64,000 nucleotides of DNA from JAPLJC01 sp963697965 (GTDB taxonomy: Bacteria > Desulfobacterota > Desulfobaccia > Desulfobaccales > 0-14-0-80-60-11), in assembly GCA_963697965.1 (NCBI GenBank), contig OY969108.1, positions 2,108,001-2,172,000 on the forward strand, in the 5' to 3' direction. The notes beneath the pieces were generated by a model. That model had not been told where the DNA came from, did no database searches, and saw only the letters and a program-made list of their open reading frames with translations. Made by a program: the position numbers and the translations under genes. This document shows positions 35,895 to 45,007 of the stretch, one piece after another. How positions within the stretch are numbered: position 1 is the first letter of the stretch; each line of letters begins with the position of its first letter.

Positions 35895-36212
35895 ATGCTG
35901 CTCTTTAACCATTTGCAGACCTATCTCTATCTGGCCCTGGTGCTCTTCGCCATCGGCATTTATGGGGTGCTGGCGCGGCGCAATTTGATCGCGGTGCTCA
36001 TTTCAGTGGAACTCATCCTCAACGCCGCCAGCATCAACTTCATGGCCTTCAACCGCTTTCTGGCTCCGCATCCGGCGGTGGGCCAGATCATCACCCTGTT
36101 CATCATGGCGGTGGCTGCCGCGGAAGCCGCCATCGCCCTGAGTATCATTATCGCGGTGTACCGCAGGCTTAAAACCGTGAATATCGATCAAGCCACGGAA
36201 CTGAGGGGTTAA
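35895..36212 (+). CDS. nuoK: Complex I subunit NuoK
   Basis: 105 residues, three helices. Conserved acidic residues of the proton channel are present (Glu in LISVELILNAASINF and in AAAEAAIALSIII). Starts 3 bases after the nuoJ stop and ends 2 bases before the nuoL start. Confidence 0.95.
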   Translation: MLLFNHLQTYLYLALVLFAIGIYGVLARRNLIAVLISVELILNAASINFMAFNRFLAPHPAVGQIITLFIMAVAAAEAAIALSIIIAVYRRLKTVNIDQATELRG

Positions 36213-36214
36213 GC

Positions 36215-38144
36215 ATGGGCTCGTTCGATCCGATCCTTTGGGGCTGTCTCCTGACGGTATTTATGCCGCTGACGGCCTTTGGTCTGATCATGATCTTCAC
36301 CAGAAACAGGCATTGCCTCTCGCTGGCCATCTCCGCTCACGGCCTCCACTATCCCCCTCATTATTGCCTGGAGCTTTTTCTTCACGCTAGGGGGCCTGGA
36401 AAAGCCCATCATCTACAACTTCCACTGGCTGGTTTCGGACGTGGTCAAGGTTCCCTTCGGTTTCCTCCTGGACCCCACCAGCCTGGTGATGCTCTGTATC
36501 GTGGCCACCATCAGTTGGCTGGTGCAGATCTATTCCATCGGTTACATGGATGGCGACCCGGGTTTCGGGCGCTACTACGCCGACCTCTCCCTCTTTGCCC
36601 TGGCCATGCTCACCCTGGTGATCTCCAGCGGCCTCTTGCAGCTTTACATCGCCTGGGAACTGGTGGGCCTGGCCTCCTACCTGCTCATCGGCTTCTGGTA
36701 TGAGAAATTCTCCGCCTCCGAGGCCGGGAAAAAAGCGTTTGTGGTCACCCGCTTCGGCGACATCGGCTTCTTCATGGGGCTGGTATTCCTCACCATATTC
36801 TACGGCAATTTGGATATCGCCTCAGTTAACGCCGCGGCCGTGGCCAAAACCATCCCGCCCTGGCTGCTCACCCCCGCGGCTTTGCTGATCTTTTGCGGGG
36901 TCATGGGCAAGAGCGCCCAGTTCCCCCTGCACGTCTGGCTGCCCGACGCCATGGAAGGCCCCACCCCGGTCTCGGCCCTGCTCCACTCCGCCACCATGGT
37001 GGCCGCCGGCATCTACCTCATGACCCGCATCTTCCCGTTCTTCTCGGCTTCGGCCACCGCCATGACCGTGATTCTGGCCATTTCCACCCTGACCCTGTTG
37101 ATCTCCTCCACCATCGGCATGGTGGCTACCGACATCAAACAGGTGTGGGCCTATTCCACCATCAGCCAACTGGGCTTCATGTCCATGGGGCTGGCCGCCG
37201 CCGGACTGGCCTCCGGTACCATGTTCCCCGGCTATTACCACCTCACCACCCACGCCGCCTTCAAGGCCCTGCTCTTCCTTTGTTCCGGGGTCTTCATTCA
37301 TCACTTCGGCACCAACGATTTTTTCACCATGGCCAGCAACGGGAGCCGGAAGCTGGCGATTCCCATGGTCTGCATGACCATTGCCGCTCTGGCCCTGGCG
37401 GGCATCCCTCCCTTTTCGGGATTCTTCAGCAAGGAGCTGATCATGGGCACCCTCGGCCATCTCCCTAACAAGCTCTGGCTGGCCATGGGGCTTTTGGGCG
37501 CCTTCCTCACCGCCTATTACTCCTTCCGGGTGATCTTTGTCATGCTCTTTCCCAAACCCGGCGCCTACGGCAAGGTCCCCGGCCACGAGGAGGCTCATCC
37601 CGGCCAAGGGCATGCACACGGCGACGCCACCGATGAACACCACGGGGTGCCCTGGGTCATGGTCTTCCCCCTCATCGTCCTGGCAGTCTTCACCCTGACC
37701 CTGGGTTTCGGCGAGGGCTACCTGCAGAAGTTTTTGTTGGGGGAAGCCAATCCCGAGGCGCTCAATTATTTCCTGATGGCCGGCGCCTTATGCTGCGGCG
37801 TGGGCGGCATCGCAGTGGCCTGGTTCGATTGGGGCGCGCAAGGCGCCAGGTGCCAAGGATTTATCCAAAAAGTTCCGTGGCTGCAGGAATTCTTCATTCG
37901 CAAATGGTACATGGACGACTTCTGGCGCTGGTTCCTCAACACCGTGATTTACGGCACTTTTTCCCGGTTATTTACCTACAATGACCGCCGGGTGGTGGAC
38001 GGCGGAGTGGATGCGGTGGCCTTCTCCACCGTCGGCAGCGGCAGGCTGCTCTCTTTCGTCCAGACCGCCTTTTTGCAATACAATCTGTTCTTCATGGTTG
38101 TGGTCGTGGCCGGGGTCGGGATCTACCTCTTGATGGGTCGCTGA
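36215..38144 (+). CDS. nuoL: Complex I subunit NuoL, apparent +1 frameshift
   Basis: Antiporter-like proton-pumping subunit with the C-terminal lateral helix. The N-terminus begins at ATG 36215 (MGSFDPILWG, first helix), 2 bases after nuoK, but after LSLAISA (ending 36337) this frame loses all similarity. The continuation (TASTIPLIIAW, then VSDVVKVPFGFLLDP and the full NuoL body with WELVGLASYLLIGFW, GVMGKSAQFPLHVWLPDAMEGPTP and the long C-terminal helix) lies in the frame one base on. Skipping C36338 joins the two into about 642 residues, normal for NuoL. The ATG at 36441 alone would remove the first helices. Either an assembly or sequencing error, a real mutation, or recoding. Confidence 0.85.
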
Positions 38145-38145
38145 T

Positions 38146-39618
38146 ATGACCGAACACATGGCATCATTCCCCATTCTCTCCTGCATGCTGCTGGCCCCGC
38201 CGGCAGGACTGCTGCTCCTCCTGTGCCTGCGGGACGATCAGAAGTTCCTCATCAAGGCCGTATCCCTGGTGGCTGCGGGCATCTCCTTGGCCCTGGCCAT
38301 TTACACCTTTGTGGCCTATGACCGGACCCTGGGGGGCTTGCAGTTCGTGGAGAAGTACCAGTGGGTGAAGACCTTCGGCATCACCTACCACGTAGGGGTC
38401 GAGGGCCTGAACGCCCCCCTGCTGCTGCTCACCGGCATCGTCATCTTCACCGGTGTCCTCACCATGTGGGAGCTGGAAAGCCGCACCAAGGAATACTTCA
38501 TCTGGATGCTGGCCCTGGTCACCGGGGTCTTCGGCGTCTTCATGTCCTACGATCTCTTTATGTTCTTCCTGTTCTATGAGATCGCCGTGGTGCCCATGTA
38601 CATTCTCATCCTGGTCTGGGGCTCCACCCGCAAAGAATACGCCGCCATGAAGCTCACCCTGTATCTGATGGCCGGCAGCGGTCTCATCATTCCCGGCATC
38701 CTGCTGCTCTATTCCTCTTCGGGCCTCCAGACCTTCGACATGATCCGGCTGCACGCCGCCCACTTCCCCTACTGGACCCAGAGGGTTGCCTTTGTGATGC
38801 TATTCTTCGGCTTCGGGGTCCTGGCCGCGGTCTGGCCATTCCACACGTGGTCGCCGGTGGGCCACGTGGCCGCCCCCACCGCGGTGAGTATGCTCCATGC
38901 CGGAGTGCTCATGAAGCTCGGCTCTTTCGCCATCCTGCGGGTGGCCATGTATCTCTGCCCGGTGGGTTTTCACTATTGGGCCCAGCTCATGGCCCTGCTG
39001 GCCACCGTGGGCATTGTTTACGGGGTCTTCGTGGGCTTGGCCCAGACGGACTTGAAGTATGTTATCGGCTATTCCTCGGTGTCCCACATGGGCATCGTCT
39101 GCCTGGGGCTGGCTACCGGCACGGTGGACGGACTCAACGGCAGTGTTTTCCAGATGTTCGCCCACGGCGTCATGACCGCCCTCTTCTTCTCTTCGGTGGG
39201 CTTTATCTATGACCGCACCCATACTCGGGACATTCACCAGTTGGGCGGCTTTTCCAAGATCATGCCGGTGGCCTCCGCCTTTTTCATCACCGCGGCCCTG
39301 TGCGGCGCCGGGGTGCCGGGAATGGCCAGTTTCTGGGCCGAATTGCTCGTCTTTATCGCCGCCGTCAAGGTCTACCCGGTGCAGGGGCTGCTGGCCATCG
39401 CCGCCCTGGTAGTGGGCGCCCTCTTCGCCTTGCGGGTGGTACAGAATACCTTCTTCAACGAGCCGAACCCCAAGTTCGTGCATTTTCAGGACGTCAGTCC
39501 CTTCCTGGGTTTGCCTCGCATGATCCTCATCAGCGTCTTGTTACTTTTCGGGTTTTTCCCGCAACTGATGGTGGGCACGATTAAAACCGCGATAATCCCC
39601 TTTCTCCAGGGAATGTGA
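38146..39618 (+). CDS. nuoM: Complex I subunit NuoM
   Basis: 490-residue antiporter-like subunit, 14 helices. Key channel residues are present: Glu in FLFYEIAVVPMYILI, and the Lys and His segments in WPFHTWSPVGHVAAPTAVSMLHAGVLMKLGSF, followed by YSSVSHMG. Begins one base after the nuoL stop and ends just before nuoN. Confidence 0.96.
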   Translation: MTEHMASFPILSCMLLAPPAGLLLLLCLRDDQKFLIKAVSLVAAGISLALAIYTFVAYDRTLGGLQFVEKYQWVKTFGITYHVGVEGLNAPLLLLTGIVIFTGVLTMWELESRTKEYFIWMLALVTGVFGVFMSYDLFMFFLFYEIAVVPMYILILVWGSTRKEYAAMKLTLYLMAGSGLIIPGILLLYSSSGLQTFDMIRLHAAHFPYWTQRVAFVMLFFGFGVLAAVWPFHTWSPVGHVAAPTAVSMLHAGVLMKLGSFAILRVAMYLCPVGFHYWAQLMALLATVGIVYGVFVGLAQTDLKYVIGYSSVSHMGIVCLGLATGTVDGLNGSVFQMFAHGVMTALFFSSVGFIYDRTHTRDIHQLGGFSKIMPVASAFFITAALCGAGVPGMASFWAELLVFIAAVKVYPVQGLLAIAALVVGALFALRVVQNTFFNEPNPKFVHFQDVSPFLGLPRMILISVLLLFGFFPQLMVGTIKTAIIPFLQGM

Positions 39619-39620
39619 CC

Positions 39621-41036
39621 ATGAATGTGACGCTGTTCGGACCTGAACTCTATTACTTGGGCCTGGCCCTGGTCTTTTTCTGCCTCAGCCTCAGGAGGAC
39701 GCCCCGGGTCAAGACCGATTACCGGATCGCCCTGGTTCTGGCCGGGGTGGGGATGCTGCTCACCGCTTGCTGCCTCTTTCAACATGGTTATCTTTTCTAT
39801 AAAGCCTACCGGGTTGACCTTTTCAGCCAGATCTTCAAGTTCGCCCTGGCCCTGGGCCTCTTCCTGGTGCTCACCATCTCCCATGACCTGGCCCACATTG
39901 AGGAGCGCCAGCAGGCTGAATTTTATCTGTTTCTCACCACCACTATTATCGGCATGATGCTGCTGGTCTCGGCGGTGGAACTCCTCACCATTTACGTGGC
40001 CCTGGAGCTCTCCTCCTATTCCCTCTACATCCTGGTGCCTCTGCGCCGGGGGGACGGCATCGACGTGGAGGCGGGCATCAAGTACCTGTTCATCGGCGCG
40101 GTCTCTTCCGGCTTCATGCTCTTCGGCCTGAGCTATATCTTTGGGGCCACCGGCACCACCTACCTGGCCGAGCTGGCGCCCAAATTGACCCAATTGACCC
40201 AAAGCCCCATCGGTCTCATCGGCCTGCTCCTGGCCATGTCCGGCTTCTTCTTCAAGCTGTCGGTCTTTCCCTTCCACTTCTGGGCCCCGGACGTTTACCA
40301 GGGCGCCGCCAATCAGGTGACCGCCTTCATCGCCACCGCCTCCAAGGTGGCCGCGGTGGCCCTGCTGCTGCGTTTCGCCGCCCTCGGGGCCGGCTACGGC
40401 TACGGCTTTACCAAGGCCCTCATGATTCTCTCCATCGCCTCCATGACCCTGGGCAACCTGGTGGCCATTATTCAGAAAGACTTCAAGCGCATGCTGGCCT
40501 ACTCCTCCATTGCCCACGCCGGCTACTTTCTCATAGGGATCTTGACCTTGAGGGAGGCGGGCTACATCGCTGCCGTTTACTATGCCCTGGCTTACCTGGT
40601 GATGAACTTTACGGTGTTCATGGTCCTTTCGGAAGTGGCCGCGGACGGCCGGGATTTGAAGATTGTGGAGCTGGGCGGCCTCTACCAACGCAGTCCTTTG
40701 CTCAGCATGAACCTGATCCTGGGTATCTTCGCCCTGGCGGGAGTACCCCCCTCCATCGGCTTCACCGGGAAGCTGCTGCTCTTCACCTCCGCCATGAACT
40801 CCGGCTATTTTTGGCTGGTGTTGATCGGTGCGGTGAACGGCACCGTGTCCCTCTATTACTATCTGCGGGTGCTCTACGCCGCCTATTTCAAGGATGACCC
40901 CGGCCTGGGGCCGATAATCCTGAGCCTGCCCAGCCGCCTGCTGAACTACTCTCTGGCCGCGGTGATCATCGGCTTCGGCATCTTCCCGGACCGCATCGTG
41001 GAACTGGCCAAGACCGCGGTGCATTCCGTTCTCTGA
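39621..41036 (+). CDS. nuoN: Complex I subunit NuoN
   Basis: 471 residues, antiporter-like subunit, about 14 helices with the conserved VALELSSYSLYILV, FFKLSVFPFHFWAPDVYQGA and FKRMLAYSSIAHAGY segments. I choose ATG 39621, eight bases after AGGGA; a GTG at 39615 overlapping the nuoM stop is possible. Last gene of the operon, followed by a terminator pair. Confidence 0.95.
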   Translation: MNVTLFGPELYYLGLALVFFCLSLRRTPRVKTDYRIALVLAGVGMLLTACCLFQHGYLFYKAYRVDLFSQIFKFALALGLFLVLTISHDLAHIEERQQAEFYLFLTTTIIGMMLLVSAVELLTIYVALELSSYSLYILVPLRRGDGIDVEAGIKYLFIGAVSSGFMLFGLSYIFGATGTTYLAELAPKLTQLTQSPIGLIGLLLAMSGFFFKLSVFPFHFWAPDVYQGAANQVTAFIATASKVAAVALLLRFAALGAGYGYGFTKALMILSIASMTLGNLVAIIQKDFKRMLAYSSIAHAGYFLIGILTLREAGYIAAVYYALAYLVMNFTVFMVLSEVAADGRDLKIVELGGLYQRSPLLSMNLILGIFALAGVPPSIGFTGKLLLFTSAMNSGYFWLVLIGAVNGTVSLYYYLRVLYAAYFKDDPGLGPIILSLPSRLLNYSLAAVIIGFGIFPDRIVELAKTAVHSVL

Positions 41037-41043
41037 GTTGTAG

Positions 41044-41071
41044 GGGCGGACCCGTGTGTCCGCCCTTATTT
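41044..41071 (+). terminator. Terminator of the nuo operon
   Basis: GGGCGGAC / GTCCGCCC perfect 8-bp stem with CCGTGT loop, then TTATTT, seven bases after the nuoN stop. Confidence 0.8.
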
Positions 41072-41083
41072 CCGGGTTCCCAT

Positions 41084-41125
41084 AAAAAAGCCGCCTTTCC
41101 CGGAGGAAGGCGGCTTCACTTTTTG
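41084..41125. terminator. Bidirectional terminator between convergent genes
   Basis: AAGCCGCCTT / AAGGCGGCTT perfect 10-bp stem (41089-41098, 41107-41116), preceded by six A and followed by CAC then five T. It can end the nuo operon on the plus strand and the NtrC-like regulator gene on the minus strand. Confidence 0.8.
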
Positions 41126-41169
41126 GGGATAACCATCAGCCCCGGCCCCGGCCAGGGAACCCGTCACCT

Positions 41170-42207
41170 TCAGGACGGGGCAAAGGGAGCGCCCCTCCGG
41201 AAATTTTCCAGGTCAATGTTGGCTGACCTGAGCCAGCGGTACGTGGTCCTGGTGCAGACCTCGAGACGCCGGGACAGTTCGGAGATATTGCCCTGCTCCT
41301 CATCAAGGAGCTCCACCAGCCGTCCCCGGCTGGGCCGGATGGCCGCCTTCACATCGCTGCCCCCATTGTGGCCCGGCTCCCCCGCAGCGCCGCGTGAGGG
41401 CAAATGAATATCCTCCCCACAGATGTAGCGGCCGCTGTGCAGCAGGACTGCCCGGGTGACCGCGTTTTTCAACTCCCGGACGTTGCCGGGCCAGCTATAC
41501 GCTTCCAGGCGGCGCCAGGCGGCGGCGTTAAACTCCGGCGTCCCGGTGCGGCCTTGACGCCGGGCCGCCTCCCGGGCGAAGTGCCGGGCCAGCAGGGCAA
41601 TATCCTCGCCCCGCTCCCGGAGCGGCGGCAGGTTGATCTCCAGCACCGCCAGGCGGTCGTAGAGGTCCTGGCGGAAATAGCCCTGGGCAATCCTTGCCTG
41701 CAAATCTTGATTGGTGGCGGCCACCAGGCGCACGTCCACCTTCACCACCGCATCCCCGCCCACCGGCTCAATCTCCCCCTGCTCCACCGCCCGCAGCAAC
41801 TTGGGTTGCACCGACAGAGGCAACTCCCCGATCTCGTCTAAGAACAGGGTGCCGCCGTGGGCCTGTCGAAACTTGCCCAGCCGGGAGCTGCGGGCGTCGG
41901 TAAAGGCCCCCCGCAGGTGGCCGAAGAGTTCACTGCCCGCCAGGGTTTCCGTCAGGGCGGCGCAATTGATTAGCTGGCAAGGCCGCCGCTCCGGATTCAG
42001 GGCGAAGATGGCCCGGGCCACCAGTTCTTTCCCGGTCCCGGGTTCTCCGCTCAGCATGATGGGGAGATCGAACCGGGCACAGGCAGGAAGCCGGGAAAGG
42101 ATTAGAAGGAGAGCAGGGTCCTGGGTGATGATCTCGGATAATTCCGGCGGTTCCGGCCGTGGATTTGCTGCCAGGCCCAAATGCAGAGGAGCATTGGTCC
42201 TTCTCAT
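41170..42207 (-). CDS. NtrC-like AAA+ regulator without receiver, GAFTDA variant
   Basis: 345 residues. Only 30-45 residues precede the AAA+ domain, so no receiver, PAS or GAF sensor is present. Walker A GEPGTGKE 54-61, Walker B GTLFLDEIGEL 119-129 and the sensor II stretch WPGNVRELKN are intact. The sigma54-contact loop reads GAFTDA (100-105) in place of GAFTGA. A Fis-type helix-turn-helix (NISELSRRLEVCTRTTYRWLR) ends the protein. It is probably a sigma54 enhancer-binding activator controlled by level or by a partner protein; the loop change may alter sigma54 contact. A good candidate to regulate nearby genes, though its targets are not visible. Confidence 0.9.
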   Translation of the reverse strand: MRRTNAPLHLGLAANPRPEPPELSEIITQDPALLLILSRLPACARFDLPIMLSGEPGTGKELVARAIFALNPERRPCQLINCAALTETLAGSELFGHLRGAFTDARSSRLGKFRQAHGGTLFLDEIGELPLSVQPKLLRAVEQGEIEPVGGDAVVKVDVRLVAATNQDLQARIAQGYFRQDLYDRLAVLEINLPPLRERGEDIALLARHFAREAARRQGRTGTPEFNAAAWRRLEAYSWPGNVRELKNAVTRAVLLHSGRYICGEDIHLPSRGAAGEPGHNGGSDVKAAIRPSRGRLVELLDEEQGNISELSRRLEVCTRTTYRWLRSANIDLENFRRGAPFAPS

Positions 42208-42363
42208 GGGATTAGCACCTCCTTGTGCTGATCTCTCCGGCTGCTGGAATGGACCGGAGAACCCCCCTTCATCCCGATGGCCGCCATGGGGGACCGGGGG
42301 AGCCCTTCTCCGACTCCCCCTTGTTTATTAGACCATTAATAAAAGCTGTTAAAAGAAAAAATA

Positions 42364-42864
42364 TTATTTTTTAGTTATTCCCGACAGTATCTCCTCGGCG
42401 GTGCGCCGCACCTCCCCGTGCTGGCCGGTGAGGGCCAGGACCTGCAGCTGGCCCTTGAACCCCTGCTGCTCTACCCGGCTGCGGCTCCCCACCTGGGACG
42501 CCATGGCGCCCAAGACGTCCTGCACCACCGCGGGGTCCGGATAATCCAGCAGCCGGGTCAGCGCCCCCCACTCCCCCGGCAGGCCGTATTCCTCCAGGAA
42601 CTTCCTGGCACAGGAGGCAAATCTCTTGGTACCATGGCTTGCCTCCAATTCCCGCAGGTCTTTTTGATACTCCGGCTTGGCCCGCTTGCCTTGGAACAGG
42701 GCCTCGGCCTGGGCCAATGCCTGCAGGCGGATCATTTCCGACTGCTTCTCCGGGAGACGGGGCTCCCGGCGGGGCCGCGCTCCGCCCGACCGGTCCCGGC
42801 GCTGGTCTATCTCCCTCCAACTGGGGCGTTCTCTCTCGTCATCTGATGGAGGACACATGTTCAC
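42364..42864 (-). CDS. Hypothetical charged protein, 166 residues
   Basis: No domain recognised. The first 45 residues are very rich in Arg, Asp, Glu and Pro (RPSWREIDQRRDRS), probably disordered. The rest is helical, with a HEAT-like look (LTRLLDYPDPAVVQDVLGAM, then QLQVLALTGQHGEVRRTAEEIL). Strong GGAGTGA ribosome site region before the ATG. It lies between the radical SAM gene and the NtrC-like regulator on the same strand (46 and 156 bases away). The coding pattern, with GC-rich third positions like its neighbours, supports a real gene. Confidence 0.65.
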   Translation of the reverse strand: MNMCPPSDDERERPSWREIDQRRDRSGGARPRREPRLPEKQSEMIRLQALAQAEALFQGKRAKPEYQKDLRELEASHGTKRFASCARKFLEEYGLPGEWGALTRLLDYPDPAVVQDVLGAMASQVGSRSRVEQQGFKGQLQVLALTGQHGEVRRTAEEILSGITKK

Positions 42865-42910
42865 TCCTTAATCTTGCCAATGATGATTCTCCGAAAACCG
42901 AAAACCGCTT

Positions 42911-44203
42911 CTAGAAGGTCCAGTTGGGGTGCCGGGCGGCCACTTCAAGAAGATAATCCCAGATCCAGTCACGGATAGCCGGGGCCAGGTAAAACTTGGG
43001 CCATAATAAATTATCCTCAGGTTTTACCACTCCTTCCTCCAGAGCCAGGCGGTGCAGGGGGAGCCCCGGGTGGATGCGGATGCCGGCCTTGACGCTCACC
43101 ATCCTCGGTTGGAAGGCCTCCAGGAAGGCGACGCTCTCCTGGACGGTCTCCCGGGTTTCGCCGGGGCCGCCCAGCAGCAGGAAGCAGGTGAAGGGGAGGC
43201 CCGCTGCTTTAAGCAGTTTCAGGGTGCGCTCCACCTGCTTCAATTCGAATCCCTTGCCCAGGCGGTTCAACATCAGTTCCGAGCCGCTTTCGTTGCCCAC
43301 CTGCACCATGACGCCGCCCGACGCCCCGATGAGCTCGAACAATTCCCGATCCGGAAAGGCCGGATTGATCAGGCAGCCCCATTCCAGGGGAAGCCGTAGG
43401 GCGGCGATGGCCCGGCAGAGGCGCCGGCCGTAATCCACAGGACAATTAAAGATATTATCCACGAAAAAAAAACGATTCAGACCCCACTTCCCATGCCAGG
43501 CCGCCAGCCAGGAGGCCACCTGCTCCGGCGCCCAGCCCCGGGTCCGGGCCCCTTCCAGGAGCGGGGTGCTGCAGTAGATGCACCTCATGGGGCAGCCCCG
43601 GCGGCTCTGCACCGGGATCATGCCTGGCAGCCCGGCGCTTCCCCGGGTATCCTGATACCGGCGCGGGGTAAAATATTCGAGGGCCGGAGACGGCAGCAGC
43701 TCGAGCCTCCGGACGGGCTGGCGCCGGTTCAGCTTGGGGCCGCCCTCCTGGCGCCAGATCAAGCCTGGAACCTGGTCCCATTTCTTTTCAGGAAAGGACT
43801 CCAAGAAATTTACCAGGAATTCCCCTTCCCCCACCATGCCGAAATCGGCCCCGGTGAAATCCATGAATTCCAGGGGCGCCACCGAAAAACCCGCCCCTCC
43901 CAGTATCACCGGGGCCGGACTGATCCCCCGCAAGTGTTGCACCAGGTCTCTCACGTCGGGGAAATAGCTTTCCGGCTGGCGGCTGTCCTGGTTGTCAATG
44001 TTTCTGACCGAGATGCCGATAAGTTCCGGACGCAGCTCCGCCACTGCCCGGTCCACCTGGGTCAGGGGGGCCTCGGCAAACATGAAATCGAGAACCCTGA
44101 CTTCATGCTCCGAGCCCACGGCGGCCACCACTGCGGCCAGGCCCAGGGGCAGCGGCAGGAAGACGAGGCGGCAGCGGTTGCTGGAAATGAACAGGAGGCG
44201 CAT
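42911..44203 (-). CDS. B12-binding-type radical SAM protein
   Basis: 430 residues from ATG 44203. N-terminal Rossmann-like B12-binding domain fold (1 to about 150: MRLLFISSNRC, ELIGISVRNID, VILGGAGFSVAPLEFM) without the DxHxxG cobalamin-ligand motif. Then a radical SAM core with the CxxxCxxC cluster site (Cys204, 208, 211; GCPMRCIYC), FFFVDNIFN, and the GGPGET segment. The C-terminus has PKFYLAPAIRDWIWDYL. Such proteins modify lipids, cofactors or peptides; no substrate can be assigned. The frame is open upstream to 44260, but that part contains a dispersed palindromic repeat, which favours the shorter start. Confidence 0.88.
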   Translation of the reverse strand: MRLLFISSNRCRLVFLPLPLGLAAVVAAVGSEHEVRVLDFMFAEAPLTQVDRAVAELRPELIGISVRNIDNQDSRQPESYFPDVRDLVQHLRGISPAPVILGGAGFSVAPLEFMDFTGADFGMVGEGEFLVNFLESFPEKKWDQVPGLIWRQEGGPKLNRRQPVRRLELLPSPALEYFTPRRYQDTRGSAGLPGMIPVQSRRGCPMRCIYCSTPLLEGARTRGWAPEQVASWLAAWHGKWGLNRFFFVDNIFNCPVDYGRRLCRAIAALRLPLEWGCLINPAFPDRELFELIGASGGVMVQVGNESGSELMLNRLGKGFELKQVERTLKLLKAAGLPFTCFLLLGGPGETRETVQESVAFLEAFQPRMVSVKAGIRIHPGLPLHRLALEEGVVKPEDNLLWPKFYLAPAIRDWIWDYLLEVAARHPNWTF

Positions 44204-44233
44204 TCTTTGGGTGGCCCAGGCGTCTCGCCCAGT

Positions 44234-44256
44234 GGCACAGGGGTCTCGCCTGTGCC
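44234..44256. repeat. Palindromic repeat GGCACAGG-CCTGTGCC
   Basis: Perfect 8-bp arms with a 7-base loop upstream of the radical SAM gene. A dispersed-repeat type also known from other genomes. Its presence argues against coding use of this stretch. Confidence 0.6.
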
Positions 44257-44358
44257 TCAATCATTTAATGATTCATTAACCGGGATGAAAAAAGCGGTCC
44301 AATTTTTAACTAGCCTGAAACCCGTGCAATCTTAGGTTCATTACCTGCGCCCTCAAAA

Positions 44359-44982
44359 CTAGTCGGTGACTGGCCGGTCTGTCCGGAGAATCTCCTTCAC
44401 CACCAGTCCCATGAGGCCCAGCACCGCGTCCAGTTGCCAGAAGCGATCCAGATGTGACGGCACCGTAAAGGACACCTGGGCCGGAAATTCCTCATCCGCC
44501 TCCCAAAGGATCACTTCCACGGTCAGTCCCGGAAAGGGATGGAAGGCCAAGGCTCCGTCACTGCTGGCGCGCCTTTCTGCACCCAGGAGGCGTCCGGCCC
44601 CGAGGAATCCGGATAGATCCCTACCAAACCGTTCTTCCAAGGGGGCGCTGGGAATCGCATGAGGCCCCTGGCTTTGGAAAAAGGTGGTGGCGCCAGGCAG
44701 TTCCAAGGGGCTGAGGGGCGCCCCCAGCTCCGCGGTATCGACATAAAGCAAATAAAACAAGGTAATCAGGCAGAAGCGGAAGCCGGGTTCCTCCTCCGCT
44801 GCGGCCGCCCTAAACACCCGTTGTCGATCCATATCCACCACGGCTTCCTGATTAAAGAATGGGAAGCGGAAGACGTTCTGGTGGCGCCGGACACCGGTGC
44901 GCCGGGCAATGTCCTCTTGGTCGGCATGACGCAGGTCATGCCAAAATTCCTCATTAACTGCGGCGCATTGGTTATAGAGCAT
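44359..44982 (-). CDS. DUF3786-domain protein
   Basis: 207 residues. The middle and C-terminus match the DUF3786 pattern as I recall it: ITLFYLLYVDTAELG, the ELPGATTFFQSQGPH segment, and VILWEADEEFPAQVSFTVPSHLDRFW with the invariant WExDEEFPA. The family occurs in anaerobes (Desulfobacterota, clostridia, methanogens), often next to corrinoid or CO-dehydrogenase genes; function unknown. Cytoplasmic, no signal. Lies between pth and the radical SAM gene on the same strand. Confidence 0.82.
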   Translation of the reverse strand: MLYNQCAAVNEEFWHDLRHADQEDIARRTGVRRHQNVFRFPFFNQEAVVDMDRQRVFRAAAAEEEPGFRFCLITLFYLLYVDTAELGAPLSPLELPGATTFFQSQGPHAIPSAPLEERFGRDLSGFLGAGRLLGAERRASSDGALAFHPFPGLTVEVILWEADEEFPAQVSFTVPSHLDRFWQLDAVLGLMGLVVKEILRTDRPVTD

Positions 44983-45007
44983 GCTTGAATCTCATTGGCC
45001 CATGATC

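Noticed and set aside
36441..38144. Short NuoL starting at ATG 36441
   Set aside because: It would drop the first helices, which are present just upstream across a one-base shift.
39486..41024. 512-codon open frame antisense to nuoN
   Set aside because: Same composition artefact; the sense strand encodes complete NuoN.
44221..44260. Sigma54 promoter (TGGCAC...) upstream of the radical SAM gene, or coding extension
   Set aside because: The TGGCAC belongs to a GGCACAGG palindromic repeat and lacks a proper TTGC element.
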